Source: Phoronis australis
Taxonomy: Eukaryota; Phoronida; Phoronidae
Direction: 5' to 3'
DNA length: 64,000 bases
NCBI GenBank assembly: GCA_002633005.1
Contig: NMRA01000289.1
Location: forward strand, 91,516 to 155,515
Part shown: in pieces, positions 24,646 through 36,450 of the stretch
Position numbering within the stretch: position 1 is the first letter of the stretch
Layout: each line of letters starts with the position of its first letter
Made by a program: the position numbers and the translations under genes
Notes under the pieces: generated by a model
What the model was told of the DNA's origin: nothing
What the model saw: only the letters and a program-made list of their open reading frames with translations
The model's database searches: none

Positions 24646-25540
24646 TGTCAGAATAGATATTGATTAAGTAATTAGTAAGAATAGATCCATTTTAAGTTGC
24701 CCAAAATTTGTGCATATGTACTTTTAAATCGTGGGGTCAGACTTGTTGACATGTATTTTAACGTCAAAATCTATTTTTAGATGATGTTTACAACTTTGGG
24801 TTCTGGGGTCAAAGTACTCTAGAGATTCTAGAATATCCTGAGAACAAATTGAAACAGCCAATAATATGAGTGGATATGATCATGTGGTTTTTATTAGCCA
24901 ATCACTAAATAAGTAGAATGTTATAATATGGGCTGAAATCAACAAGATAATTAGATGCGCTATAGTAGTTGAAGCATAAGGACTTGCTACGGTGTACAAA
25001 AGTAGTTGTACGACAGAGCCATCTCGTGGAAGATTCTAGAAAGGATTTTGGCAAGGGCAAGGGTTAACGAACAGGAAGTTAACTAAGAGCTTGTCACTTG
25101 CATTGGGTAGTAAGATACTACCTGAAGTGTTGCGTCATCAGCCAGAGACTGTGACCAGCAAGAAGAATCGCGGGTAGAAGAAATTGCCTGCAATTGTTGC
25201 ATCCCCAGAGACGGTGACCAGCAAGTACACTGTCGCTATACAGTGTGTGTAGTTCGAAGATTCACCAACATGACAGACATCCAACAAGTGGAGAGTCCTA
25301 GCTTGGATAGCAGATAAGACATTTGATCGTTTTGGTTGTTTGATTAAAGTAATCTTTAAAGAGGGCGCTAGCGTAGTTACTCTTTGTAGTTGATTACTTA
25401 ATTAACAATAGGTTTCATTTGTCTAATTAGGGGTTATCATATAATAAATTAATTACTGGATTTGATTATTCACTCTCCATCTACGCACAATCTCAAAGCA
25501 TAGCTACCTTTTAAACAAACCCACAGTCAAACATCTGACA
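24646..25540 (+). repeat. 3' LTR of the Gmr1-like element
   Basis: 895 bp, nearly identical to 19146-20046. The second heat-shock-like motif is kept (25029-25041), the first has one substitution in its third box. The sequence just upstream (gatgaggggcttatt) is only a weak polypurine tract. Confidence 0.97.
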
Positions 25541-25671
25541 AGCAGTATGAGACAAATACATGACAATGATCAAAGTATGTACTTTCTATGACATAATCAA
25601 CTAATAAAATTCACTTTTTAATACAAAAAACGCGAAATAACGGTGTTGGAGGTCCATTTAGGGTTGGCTTG

Positions 25672-25953
25672 TCAAGAACTATCCAATGTTATGCAGTCAG
25701 TGTTGCTGATGTTACTACAGTTGTCACAGCTGCACATTTCTGTACAGTTTGACCCAGCATTGCACCACAAACTCAGTTTCCTAGCACACATGTTTTTTTT
25801 GCACTTGCAGCGTTCATCGTTTAGTACTGTCAATGGAGCTGCGGGCATTGCCATACATTTACATTTTAACTGCAAAGCTCCAACGCCAAGGAGCCAACTT
25901 TGGTCTATTAGAGAGGGTACAGCACTGTGCACTGGTGATTGGCCTGCAGGCAA
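25672..25953 (-). pseudogene. Cysteine-rich CXC-type segment (fragment)
   Basis: A 93-codon open stretch containing RCKCKKNMCARKL, then LWCNAGSNCTEMCSCDNCSN. The pattern C-x-C-x4-C...C-x5-C-x3-C-x-C-x2-C-x-N resembles CXC (tesmin-like) cysteine clusters found in chromatin proteins and in several transposon-derived proteins. One Cys of the second CxC is replaced. Lies 130 bp beyond the Gmr1-like element in the astacin intron, same strand as that gene. Origin not recognised; could be chance in part. Confidence 0.4.
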
Positions 25954-28329
25954 TGAAGGGTCAAATAACTAAGTCCTTGTTTGGAGGCGGGCAGGATTTG
26001 GGCGAACGTTTGATTCAAAATAAGTTTTAATGGGCTGTGTTAATTAGAGTCAGCAAGTGAATTATTGAACACTAGCCTCGGTTCATTTTCGTATCTCTTA
26101 GTCAGGCACAAAGTGCAACAGTGAGTAGCTTCAACAGTGTTTCTTGACATTGCCTGTCCAAATAACTTCATGCACACCAGCTTTCTGAAGAACAGCGCAA
26201 AAGCCTTGCTTTAGTTTTGAAAGACAAATGACATCTCCATGTGTTAGAAGCTTTGATTCAATGAACTCCAAACAAAACTAGAAAAACATCTCTGAAAACT
26301 GTGGATTCGTCACTCTTCACAATCTTTGTCTTTCTATGTTTTATAGCATGACGATCTGTGGTACTTGGCCTTCAAGACACAAGGTCTTTGTCTTTAAATT
26401 TCATTTGCATATTCAGGGCTCTGGACTGAACTGTTGCTTGCGATACAAGTCCAACTGAAAAAAACGAACTGTTAACACATATTTAACATTTAACTGTGAG
26501 TGAGTTGGCATGCAAATTTTTCAGACGGATTTATCAGGAACTAATTCACCACCAGCCTAACAAATTTACATACCGTCTGATCTGTCGCCTAAAAATGTTG
26601 ATCGTCTAATAATTAGTTTGGTTTATGCAACTGAAAATAAATCAGCTGATATACCAGTGCAAAGATTGAAATTTAATTTTTAAATCAGATGCTCATACCA
26701 TAGTCAATCGATTTTCACTTAAGATAATCAAAGTTTGACGAAATGGATAGTGGCTTCCACCGTCCTCAAATTACGACGGGGATGCTGGCCACTTAGGCAC
26801 TTTAATTTAATTACCATTACAGCTACCTAACTAATTAATGTTTACAAAAAATTGAGAAGAGGCTCCCCCTATCCCAGGACTACGGCAGGGGATGACGGCC
26901 ACTTGGGCATGTTGGTTGCAACCAACTACTCCATTTACCCTTCTTAAAAATCTTTGACTTAAAGTGCTTAAAATCACACCCACAGTATAACGTCATATGA
27001 TTATCCCTTGGTGCAGGCAGTGTCGATGTGGCCACTGAACAAGGGAGTGTTCGAAAAACAGGATTGCAGGAGTATTTATTTAAACTGGGAACAAATGAAA
27101 ACATTAACGGCCTCCTCAGAGACATCTCTCTGTGCGGTACTGTACTTCTAAACTTATAGGAACATGACTTATGTTTTAACCAGTGCGATGCATAATTTGC
27201 CGAAAAGCGTCCGGCATATGGAGTACCCATGGTATGATCACCGTCTCTACTGGGTCAGCGGTATTGTCTAAGGCCTAGGCAGCCAAGGGGCTGAACAAGT
27301 TAAAAAACAACTGGTGATAATACTGAAACACACTTGGAAAACACCAAAATGTACCTCTCGAAAGCACGTACCTGTTTTTCAAAGCTGTATAGTTGTTACT
27401 TCTTTCTCTTTCTTGAAATGTGGTCCATAATATACTTTTCCTGCTAACGAATGATCCACTCATGTTTCAGAATGTTCCTGCATTATTCAGGTTAAGTGTG
27501 TGTTTCAGATTTTGGAAGTATAACTGATTTTTTGGGAAATCTTGGATAACATCTGTATCCCTTTCAGCAACTTCAGCTTTAGTACTACTGCTGGTGTCTT
27601 GAAACGTTGCTATGCCTTTCTATGTCCTTTCATTTTTTGGTCTGACACTTGGTCTGTATAGGCTATACCACAAACGTTTGTGACACCTCTTCTTCTTTTT
27701 GATGTACTGATCTAGAGAGTTCCACAGTCCATCAGCTTTCGTCGGGCAGCTTCTCTAAGCTTCTTCAGGCTCTGGCATCACAATTTTGTGCTGTTTGATA
27801 AACCTTGAATTATATAGGCATCACACTCCATGGGAGCTGCCATATTGAAGTAACTAAGCACAACAATACAATCTGGCTCTCTGATTGGTCAATTCTATAG
27901 AATAGCGCAGGAATATGCATAATAATTTGTGCAATAAAAACACCATTTTTAAAAAAATGTGCAGGTGTAGAACTTTTTGGAATTTGATTTATAGGTATAT
28001 TATCTAGTCACATAGAAAAAACTAGGTTGCCCCACCCCCAAAGTACTCACAAGGATATACGCTATGAGATCTGGACCACCGACTATATATTATGCCCGGG
28101 GAACACAGATCATATACGTGGAAGGGTCTGCTGTTAGGTTTGACGATATCTATATTATCCATAATGAAAATTGCGACCAGTGTTGATACCAAACCTTTAA
28201 TTGCATGCATCATATTATATCATTCTTATACTTGCCTACTTCAATAGGTAACCTACCGTATTGTCGCTTATGAAAGCCAGACCTTTAATAACCACTGGTT
28301 TTTGAATAAGCGCCGAGTAAAGTCCAGTA
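25954..28329. other. Intron 3 sequence, nothing recognised
   Basis: Contains a perfect 16-bp palindrome GTTGGTTGCAACCAAC (26911-26926) and two similar 40-bp blocks (about 26761-26800 and 26869-26910, both ending ggccactt(a/g)ggca). No gene. Confidence 0.5.
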
Positions 28330-28500
28330 AAAGAACAACATTCTTAAAGGTACTATATCGCTATTACTTTCAGCTACTTGATATTTGATCCGGGTTATGG
28401 CCGAGACAACACGTGTATTCTAAGGGGGAAAGTTTTCTCCGTTTCGAGAGGTATATCTGTTTCTACGGAGGGTCAAATTTGTTGCATACTATTCTTCATA

Positions 28501-29290
28501 ATGGATATCGCTCACAAACGACGTGCTAGTAAGGACAGTGCCGAGTTAAAGGCTTCTACACCCAATGCCAAGCCATTGAAGCAATCTACTCTAACACCTC
28601 TGACATCAAAGCCAATGGCCGGCTCTGGCACCGGGCCTCAGTCATGATTCGACATTAAGCAAGAAATAAAAGACGCGCTCCTAGACAGCGAAATTAAAGG
28701 TTTCTTCACGAAATTACTGCAATCGCTTATTTCTGCTTTTAGAGGCCAAAGACCGTGAGATCGATGTTTTGAAAACTGAGGCTGCCGCCATGAAGAGTCA
28801 TTTTGAGCACAAGATCGAAAACCTTGAAGTTATGTTGGATGAACAACAAGCCTATGGCCGTCGAAACAGTCTCGTAGTAAGTAGTTATGAAGAGATAAGA
28901 GGTGAGAACACGGATGACATTATACTTTCTCTTGCTAAAAGTATGAGCGCCGAGATTGATATTAGAGACATTAGTCGCAGCCATCGTCTTGGCGCACCCC
29001 CCGAGTCTTCTACCTCAGGTAAACCAAGACCTATCATTGTGAAGTTTGTCTCCTTCAATGCGAGAACCAAGTTCATTGTGAATCGAAAAGCATTGTACAA
29101 ATCGGACAAGCCTTTGTTTGTGAACGAGAACTTAACCCCAAAAAGAGCGCAGGTTTTCAGGAAATGCCGCGATTTAGTCAAGCGAAAGTCTGTTCTGAGC
29201 TGCTGGACATTTGTGGGTAAAGTTTTTATTAAACGTCTTGACAACTCGGTAACCTGTGTCAAGGATCTGTCAGACTTGAGTGAGCTATAG
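28501..29290 (+). pseudogene. LINE ORF1 (RNA-binding, coiled-coil), broken
   Basis: ATG at 28501 (MDIAHKRRASKDSAEL) with a Ser/Thr/Pro-rich start, TGA at 28645-28647, continuing open in the same frame to about 28755. The coiled-coil and RRM-like part (KIENLEVMLDEQQAYGRRNS; DISRSHRLGAP; KPRPIIVKFVSF; LFVNENLTPKRAQVFRK) is in the next frame from about 28739 to 29290. So one stop and one frameshift separate the basic N-terminus from the nucleic-acid-binding core. Confidence 0.85.
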
Positions 29291-29723
29291 TTTCTACTCT
29301 TGGATAGTTTGAATTCATTCTACTGTTAGGCCTAGTGGTCTCACATTTACAATACTCTGCCACGGGTGGTGAATTCTAGTGTTTCCTAGTCTTATCATGA
29401 GTTGCAGGGTTTCATGAACCTGCGTGAGTTTATTGTTACATTGTTTCCTACTTTACATATTCTGCTTATAGAGCTGTCAATCACTGTCGCATTTCGCTTG
29501 TATTAGTTGTTTGAACTGGGTGTTTGATCTCCTGCTGGGTAAGCTCGGTCCACATGCACAGTTGGTTCTCTGACATCTTTCATTGGCCCGCCCACTCTGT
29601 TGTATTATGATTCTCTCCCGGGGAAAATTTCCATCCACTGCTAGTGTCACGTAGACACCTATCAGTGTTGTTGTTTTGCCATTTATCTTTATTTTCGTTG
29701 CAGTATACACTTTATTACACTAC

Positions 29724-31046
29724 ATGGATATGTTAAATAACTTTGGTGGTATTAATGTCAATAGTTTTGTTCATTTGCTTGGTGATAAAAATGATGAGAT
29801 TGGGTCTGGTGCACTCAAGTCCTCTCCCTATTATGATAGTGATTCATTCAGAGCTTTTGCTCTTAAACACAAAGATGACTTTTGTATGTTATCTTTAAAC
29901 ATACAAAGTATCCGAGCTAAGTTTGATGGCCTGTTCCTGTTTCTCCGTCAACTGTCCCAGTTGAATTTTCATTTTAGTGTAATTTGTTTGCAGGAAACTT
30001 GGCTTGATGATGATGCTGACCTCTCATTGTTTCAAATTGATAATTACTCTTGNNNNNNNNNNNNNNNNNNNNNNNNNNNNNNNNNNNNNNNNNNNNNNNN
30101 NNNNNNNNNNNNNNNNNNNNNNNNNNNNNNNNNNNNNNNNNNNNNNNNNNNNNNNNNNNNNNNNNNNNNNNNNNNNNNNNNNNNNNNNNNNNNNNNNNNN
30201 NNNNNNNNNNNNNNNNNNNNNNNNNNNNNNNNNNNNNNNNNNNNNNNNNNNNNNNNNNNNNNNNNNNNNNNNNNNNNNNNNNNNNNNNNNNNNNNNNNNN
30301 NNNNNNNNNNNNNNNNNNNNNNNNNNNNNNNNNNNNNNNNNNNNNNNNNNNNNNNNNNNNNNNNNNNNNNNNNNNNNNNNNNNNNNNNNNNNNNNNNNNN
30401 NNNNNNNNNNNNNNNNNNNNNNNNNNNNNNNNNNNNNNNNNNNNNNNNNNNNNNNNNNNNNNNNNNNNNNNNNNNNNNNNNNNNNNNNNNNNNNNNNNNN
30501 NNNNNNNNNNNNNNNNNNNNNNNNNNNNNNNNNNNNNNNNNNNNNNNNNNNNNNNNNNNNNNNNNNNNNNNNNNNNNNNNNNNNNNNNNNNNNNNNNNNN
30601 NNNNNNNNNNNNNNNNNNNNNNNNNNNNNNNNNNNNNNNNTAGTCATTTTAATGCCCATACAGATCCTTTATTTAAGACTACACAGTTACTCAAAATAAA
30701 GGACTTGTATGTTGTTGCTATTATTAAATTTTTCTACAAATATGTTCATAATTACTTACCTTTATTTTTTAACACGTTCAATTTAATTACTCGTGGGTCT
30801 GTTCATGAACATTACACTAGGCAACGACATCTTTTACATACTCCCCGTTGTACTAAATCATTTGTTGAAGATTCAGTTCGAAATGCCCTACCTCATATCA
30901 TTAATAACCTTCCTGAAAGTGTCTATCAAAAACTTTTTACCCATTCGTTATCCTCTGTTATAAATTATTTTAAGAATGTTTGTTTTGAAAATTATGAACT
31001 TGAGTGCACTATTTTCAACTGCTTTGTATGTAACTATTTTCGATAA
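29724..31046 (+). pseudogene. LINE ORF2: endonuclease start and C-terminus around an assembly gap
   Basis: ATG 29724 (MDMLNNFGGIN); APE-type endonuclease motifs FCMLSLNIQSIRAKFD and FSVICLQETWLDDDADL, with the catalytic Asn and Glu regions present. After 588 N, the thumb and C-terminal part continues (SHFNAHTDPLFKTTQLLKIK; YTRQRHLLHTPRC; NYELECTIFNCFVC) to TAA at 31044-31046. The rest of endonuclease and the whole RT are not visible; the N run is too short for them, so either the gap size is wrong or this copy is internally deleted. Confidence 0.85.
30053..30640. other. Assembly gap (588 N) inside LINE ORF2
   Basis: Separates the endonuclease start from the ORF2 C-terminus. Confidence 0.98.
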
Positions 31047-31863
31047 TCTCCCAGTCTTTACACAAGTAGTTTTAAAGTACATCATCACCTAATTTTTATA
31101 GTTCTGCTTATCTGTAACGCTGTATTTTTTCTTTCTTATTCTCTGGTGGCTCCATGGTCAGCGGACCTCTCGGGTCCTTCACGGAGTCTCCATAAGCGTA
31201 AATCTGTATCAACTGTATTTTTTGGTTTTTGACTTAAAGTGAATAAAGTGTATTACTACTACTACTTAGAACACAAAATGAGTTTTGACACTCGAAATAT
31301 GTCTTTAAAGTTAACGCTTTTCATGAATTACAGCCATCTATGTACTCCCTTATTTTACTATTACTTTTTTAAACTTAAAAAGTGGGCAGACCTTCAGCGA
31401 AACGTCATTATTTATGCGGCGCTCCCAGTGGAGTGATTATCAATAATGCACACAAACCGGCTGACGGATGAAAAACACGTCGAGCACAAGCGATCGAGTT
31501 GAGTTAGGTGTTTTGAGAGTTATTGTCAGCTAAACGCAAGGAATCAGAACGTTCAAATATTTGGAAATCACAGTGCTTCACTCTTACTCGTAAGCAACTA
31601 GATTCATTTGCTCTGAATCCAAATTCTCTCAACTATTTCTGTTGCTATCCCGAGTATCCGTATAGCCTTTTGAATTCAGGGCCGTAGGAAGCGTGTGAGA
31701 CGGAGTTGTACGTGCCCACCAAAAATTTGCTGGTGTTAGGGTCAAACCGTGGCAACCCACAGAGGCGTGGAGCAGGGGACAGTCGAGAAAAGAAAGACTG
31801 CGAATATGGATAAGAGAGAAAATTTAAGAGAAAATTTGACAACTCGGTATCAGTGCATCACAT

Positions 31864-31997
31864 TGGCGGATTTAGAGGGGTCCCATGTCCCCCACCCGTA
31901 AAATTCTCCCAAATTCCATTTGGCAGTTCGGTGGTACGAATTTCTGACGGGCAAAATCCTTCCCCCCCTTCACTCACAATCCTGGATCCGCCCATGC
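31864..31997 (+). mobile_element. GGCGGATCC-family short element, subfamily 2, second copy
   Basis: Left end tggcggatttagagggg, right end cctggatccgccca; the inverted ends TGGCGGAT and ATCCGCC are clear. Internal 'attccatttggcagttcg' and 'gggcaaaatcct' match 6793-6951 in the same orientation. Confidence 0.65.
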
Positions 31998-34900
31998 AGC
32001 GTTTACCCTTTGAGGACCCTACCCAGACCATTGTTGTTGGAGTCTCCGTTTTTGCAGCACAAGTCGTCTATACGCACTCCAAAACGTGCCCTTAATCATT
32101 CATACATGTATTTTGAAAATACTAGAAAATCGTTGATGCTAAACTTTGTGGAGCGTATTAATTCACTGGATTTTTAAAAACCAGTAAGGCAGTTTTGCGA
32201 ATGCGAGAACTTAATGCTTATTCTCAAGACTGCGTATGCGTGAACTCGAAATTAATTATCAATTAAAGAAATCAGGTAAATTTTCTGGTTCAGTCTAAAG
32301 AATTTTTGCAATTATTGACTCCATAATCACTCAATTTCTTGTGCACCCTAATTTGTGTCACGTACATGTATTCGGAATACGTGGATGGTTAATAAACTTT
32401 TGTTGGGTGAACTAGATCGCCAATTGTTGAAAAAGAACAAATTGGAATTTATATTTTTGGTTAACCTGTAATTTTAACCTGTATATTTTATCAACGTGAA
32501 CTCGATTATTTGAGTAAACTTGTTAAACTTACTCGGGTATTTCAAGTTCACTCATATGCGATCTTGAAATTAACGATATTATAAGTCCAGCACACAACAG
32601 GATTCGACAACACAATGCTCCTCTGCAACAGAATTTCGATTGACACTTCTCCGGCCACCTTCTTTTAATGGTGCAATACATTTAGACAAAAATTAGCTAA
32701 AAGTTTGTATTTAATTTAGTTTACATTGAAAAAACGCGACGTCATGTTCAAAGACCATTATTTGGGCTTAGGTTTCGAATAAAATGGTTTGCATAAAGAT
32801 CCGTTTCGTGAAGTTTTTAACAAAACTGAAGCTAAAATAGTATCTTTGAATAAGCAACGGGGCTGATATTCAAGACTAACTGAAAGAACAGCATTGGGCT
32901 GCTTAACTAGATAGTATTGGTCCTACTTCCAACTACTATATATGCTAGCGGAGTGTTAAAGATGAAGGCAAACCTAATGACAAAGCCCATTGGACGGCCA
33001 GGGGCGTATATTTTTGTTACCTGCACTGTAGCAACACCTAGTGGGCGTATGTTTTGAAGAAAACAAACATGGACTTCAAATAACCGTAGGGATTTACAAG
33101 GAAACATGTGACTGCTCCAGTCAGTAAAAAAGTTAGGGAGCTTTTTGCTCTTTTTACAGATGCAGCAACTGCCAGTTAAAACAATCGTGACTTACGCCTT
33201 TTTTGTTTCGACCCTGATAAAGATAGGCGGCGTTCGATTGAAAGGATGTCTTTACTGTTGCCTGCATCCAATCCCTTGTATAGAAAATTATCGCACATGG
33301 TTTGCATGTTGTCGGGCTCTACTGATTAAGCTTATTGATGCTTCTGTGGTTGTATATCTCTCATGTCCTTAAGCAGTTTGCTTAAGTCTTAGTAAATTCA
33401 GGTCCAATAATTAAATTTCTTATTACCATCTTTTCGCTAATTTCATTCTTTTTATATAATCATAGTATTTATCATTTATTTTTTATTTGATTTTTCCCCT
33501 AATATTTATTTACATTATCTATTTTGGTCGTATACAGTCAAAATCCTGGCGGCAGTCCGTTGTCAATCCAATTTTATTGTATGATGGTAATAAACACCTC
33601 TTGAATCATACTGTTTAAAGATGTGTTTGCATGCTCCTGATCATGCTAATGTACATAAGGGACTAAATGAATATGCTATTTGAACATCATCTACGCTAAA
33701 CAAAGTGCAGTTGTATTCACTGGTAAATTGTAAAGTTTAAAACAAAAAATTATGCAAATAAGTGCAGACCTTTGCACTAATGACGTACCGTGTGGGCTCA
33801 CATAACCCGCATCATGCAGTGTTTCCCAACGCTACGTCACGATACTTACTGGACACGGTTGAGTGATTTACGGCAGATCGTTTTCGACACAAAACTTGTT
33901 CTTAAAAATATTTGTCAGTCTCTTACGTACTTCATATTTACATCGTCGCTACATGTTGTGTTTTTAACTAATTTGACCAAGCTATCACAGAGGTAAGAAT
34001 TAAGGTGCAAGTTCCACTTTAAGGTGCTAAAGTGAGTGCGTTGCGTTGCTCTTGCAGATCATAGGCCATGGTCTTTTGTCTACGCAGTCAAGACTACTTA
34101 TATGGCAATAGTCGGCATAATTTGGACACTACTACAGTAGTAAATGAGCCTGCAAAATTTTCCTTGTTTGTCAAGTGTTTGTCAAAGCGACTTGGCAAAC
34201 TGTGGTGAAACTTCATAATATTTAAGTTTGTGGTGGGATACGCCAGCACCGCTTCATTTTTGGATAAATTAAAGTGCCGTGCCATTACGTTTTCCACAAA
34301 ACTGTGTGTGTCAAAAATGATTGTCAAAACGGCTTCACAGTGCTTTACAAAACATGACACAGAGATACATAGCGGTGATGCATTTTCGTTCACATTTGAG
34401 TGCAGTTCGAGGTGCACAATTTTTTTTTATCGCCGTATGGATTTCAGTGCATGATCAATTTCAATTGTAACTTTTTGTAACCTGCTTGATAATTTGCAAT
34501 AGGAAGTGTTGAAGGAAATGTTTCCTTTAAAGGCATAATGGGCTCTACATCGGCGGGTACTTTGGTAGTAGGTTTACTACATTGGAAAACCCGTTACACT
34601 CAGTGACGATGTCGTTTGTACTGATTTTTGTTTTGACACGGGTCTTAAAACATCAAGTAAGGAAATAAGGCATCTTATGTTGTTTACCTTGAAGTTTGTC
34701 ATATTTTACCCACCGATGATGGCCTGTCCATGCCTTTTACTAACCGATGATAGTAGAATTAATAAAACGTGAGGTGATAAAAATTATTTTTCCTGGTTTA
34801 CGAGAACTGGAGGTCATCAGAAAAAATTGCCCCACACGGACTGTGCTTCAATGGCCTTTTTAGAAGGGCATACACTTATTCAAATGTCGTAAAAGGCAGA

Positions 34901-35028
34901 TTTTGGACATTGGCGTAGGAAACATTGATAAGTTGGGGGAAGAGGAGATTCTTAAATATTCATTTTTTTTAAACAAAGTCTGCGTGTCTAAAGTTTTAAT
35001 AATTAATTGTCAATTAATTTATACGTAT
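31998..35028. other. Intron 3 sequence, nothing recognised
   Basis: AT-rich, no domain-bearing open frame and no clear repeat apart from the elements listed. Confidence 0.5.
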
Positions 35029-35456
35029 TATGTTAAAATAGCGTTGGTGTTTAGTTCCTTACGTAGGGCGGTCGAATCTAGGAACCAATATGAGTCGAAC
35101 CAAATTTTTTCGTTTTTTTTTTCGTTTTGAAAAAGTACTTTGCTATCATCGGAAAGGTAGTGCATTCCACTCAGTAAAAATCGAAAAAGTATCAAAATCG
35201 GGGCAAGCAGTGTAAAGTTACTGCAATTTTTGTGGCGAAATTTGGGTAACTTTGTTTGAATCGCGTCGGCCATATTGGAGGACAGCGGGATAAGTTACGA
35301 CTTTAAAACTTTGTGTAAATTGTTTTCGCCAACCAATGACGGTGAAATTTAGTGAGACCTATCTATACTTACTTTTCTGCACGATTCAATAGTTTTCACC
35401 AAATTTCAGCCTCGCAGTTGTTACTCATCAAGTGGTAAATGTGCTCACAATCAATC
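35029..35456 (-). repeat. Dispersed repeat family D, copy 1
   Basis: About 428 bp, similar to 62594-63002 in the opposite orientation, from TTGTGAGCACATTTACCACTT to CTATTTTAACATAATA, with an internal T/A-rich 'ttttttcgttttttttttcg' tract. It abuts and apparently truncates the second Gmr1-like element. No inverted ends or reading frame seen; could be a SINE-like or non-autonomous element. Confidence 0.75.
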
Positions 35457-36450
35457 GTGATCCTCTTGAAAGGCTCCTCCATCAAAGGCATCTCTCCCAG
35501 GGATACCTTGGTCACACGACCTTTCAAGATTGTCTTCTGGCAGATGTCGCATGATCTGCAGAATCGGGTCACTTCTGATGCCACTCCTGGCCAATAGAAA
35601 TTGCTGGTGATACGGTCTTCCTAACACCGAGGTGTCCACCGAGTATAGATTCATAAGTAAACCTCGTCACGGACTTCCGTAAACTGCTCGGCACGACAAG
35701 TTGTTTCACCTCGTCTTCTTAAACATCCGATAGAGTATTCCTTGTTGAACCTCCATCACGTATGTCCCTTTGCCTTTGGCTTGTCGAAATTTGGCTTCAG
35801 CTTGCTCCCACAGCGGTTTCATTGACGAATCTTAATGCTGGGCTTCTTTGAACTGCTTTAGTCCCATCTCTTATATGGTTTGAGACACACATAACGGCTA
35901 AATGTCCGCTTTTTGTCACTCTGCCTGAGCCCTGGTAGTCATTGCTACTACTTCCCTGCTGGATTCATCAGGATTCGTTCCCACCGACATGTCGGCCACC
36001 TCTTCTCCCTCTGGAGTTGAGGTCACTGGGTTTTCTTCTTGGGAGAGTCGTCCTTCAGACCCTCCACCAGGCTATCGCCCGCAACGTCCTTGCTGACAGT
36101 AGTTGCTGTCTGCTGTCGCTCAACATCCACGGGGTCCAAGGCGCCAGGTACGTCCCCGATAATCAAATCGGCCACTGGACGCTTCATACACATCGCAAAC
36201 ACTTCGCCTGTGTAGTACGGTGTCTTGATGTTGATCTTGGCGACAGGCAGCCATCTCTTGGTTGAAGCTGCCAACTCGAATGACCACTTCCGGGAGGTCA
36301 TATACCCTGGTTCGACTAGACCGGATCGAACCACAATGGTTGTGGCAGCCTGTGTCTCTCAACACTGTGACCTTCTTCGTGCCAACATACCCCTCCTTCA
36401 GACGAAGCCTTCCTTTGAAGGCTCGTTCAGGTTTAGCACGCTTCACCGAC
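35456..36450 (-). pseudogene. Protease and truncated integrase of the second Gmr1-like family
   Basis: Protease: KVTVLRDTGC followed in another frame by LPVAKINIKTPYYTGEVFAM and ADLIIGDVPGA. Integrase: ESILGGHLGVRKT, with Tyr replacing the first zinc His, then TRFCRSCDICQKT, LGEMPLMEEPFKRITID, where it is cut off. No RT motif lies between the two. Confidence 0.87.

Larger units (their letters stand above)
19146..25540 (+). mobile_element. Gmr1-like Ty3/gypsy LTR retrotransposon, full length, inactivated
   Basis: A 6395-bp element with LTRs of 901 and 895 bp, both starting TGTCAG and ending CTGACA, flanked by the 5-bp duplication AGCAG (19141-19145 and 25541-25545). The internal order is gag with a CCHC knuckle, protease, integrase, RT, RNase H. 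Ordinary Ty3/gypsy elements have integrase last; integrase before RT is the Ty1/copia-like order described for the Gmr1 lineage of deuterostomes. By eye the LTRs differ by about 23 substitutions and two small indels (about 2.6 percent), so insertion is fairly recent. Five in-frame stops, one frameshift and a lost catalytic Asp make it non-autonomous. It sits in the 23.7-kb intron of the astacin gene, antisense to it. Confidence 0.96.
28330..31266 (+). mobile_element. Non-LTR retrotransposon (LINE) with ORF1 and both ends of ORF2
   Basis: ORF1, endonuclease start, assembly gap, ORF2 C-terminus, 3' UTR with a hairpin (GGACC-loop-GGTCC, 31163-31177) and a terminal TAC-repeat tail (tattactactactact, 31251-31266). 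An AATAAA-like gaataaag sits just before the tail. The ORF1 type and ORF2 C-terminal Cys block (ECTIFNCFVC) are those of invertebrate CR1/L2/jockey-group LINEs; the clade cannot be fixed without RT. The 5' end is uncertain. It is antisense to the astacin gene, in its largest intron. Confidence 0.88.

Noticed and set aside
30004-30699. Open frames made almost wholly of X
   Set aside because: They only span the N gap.
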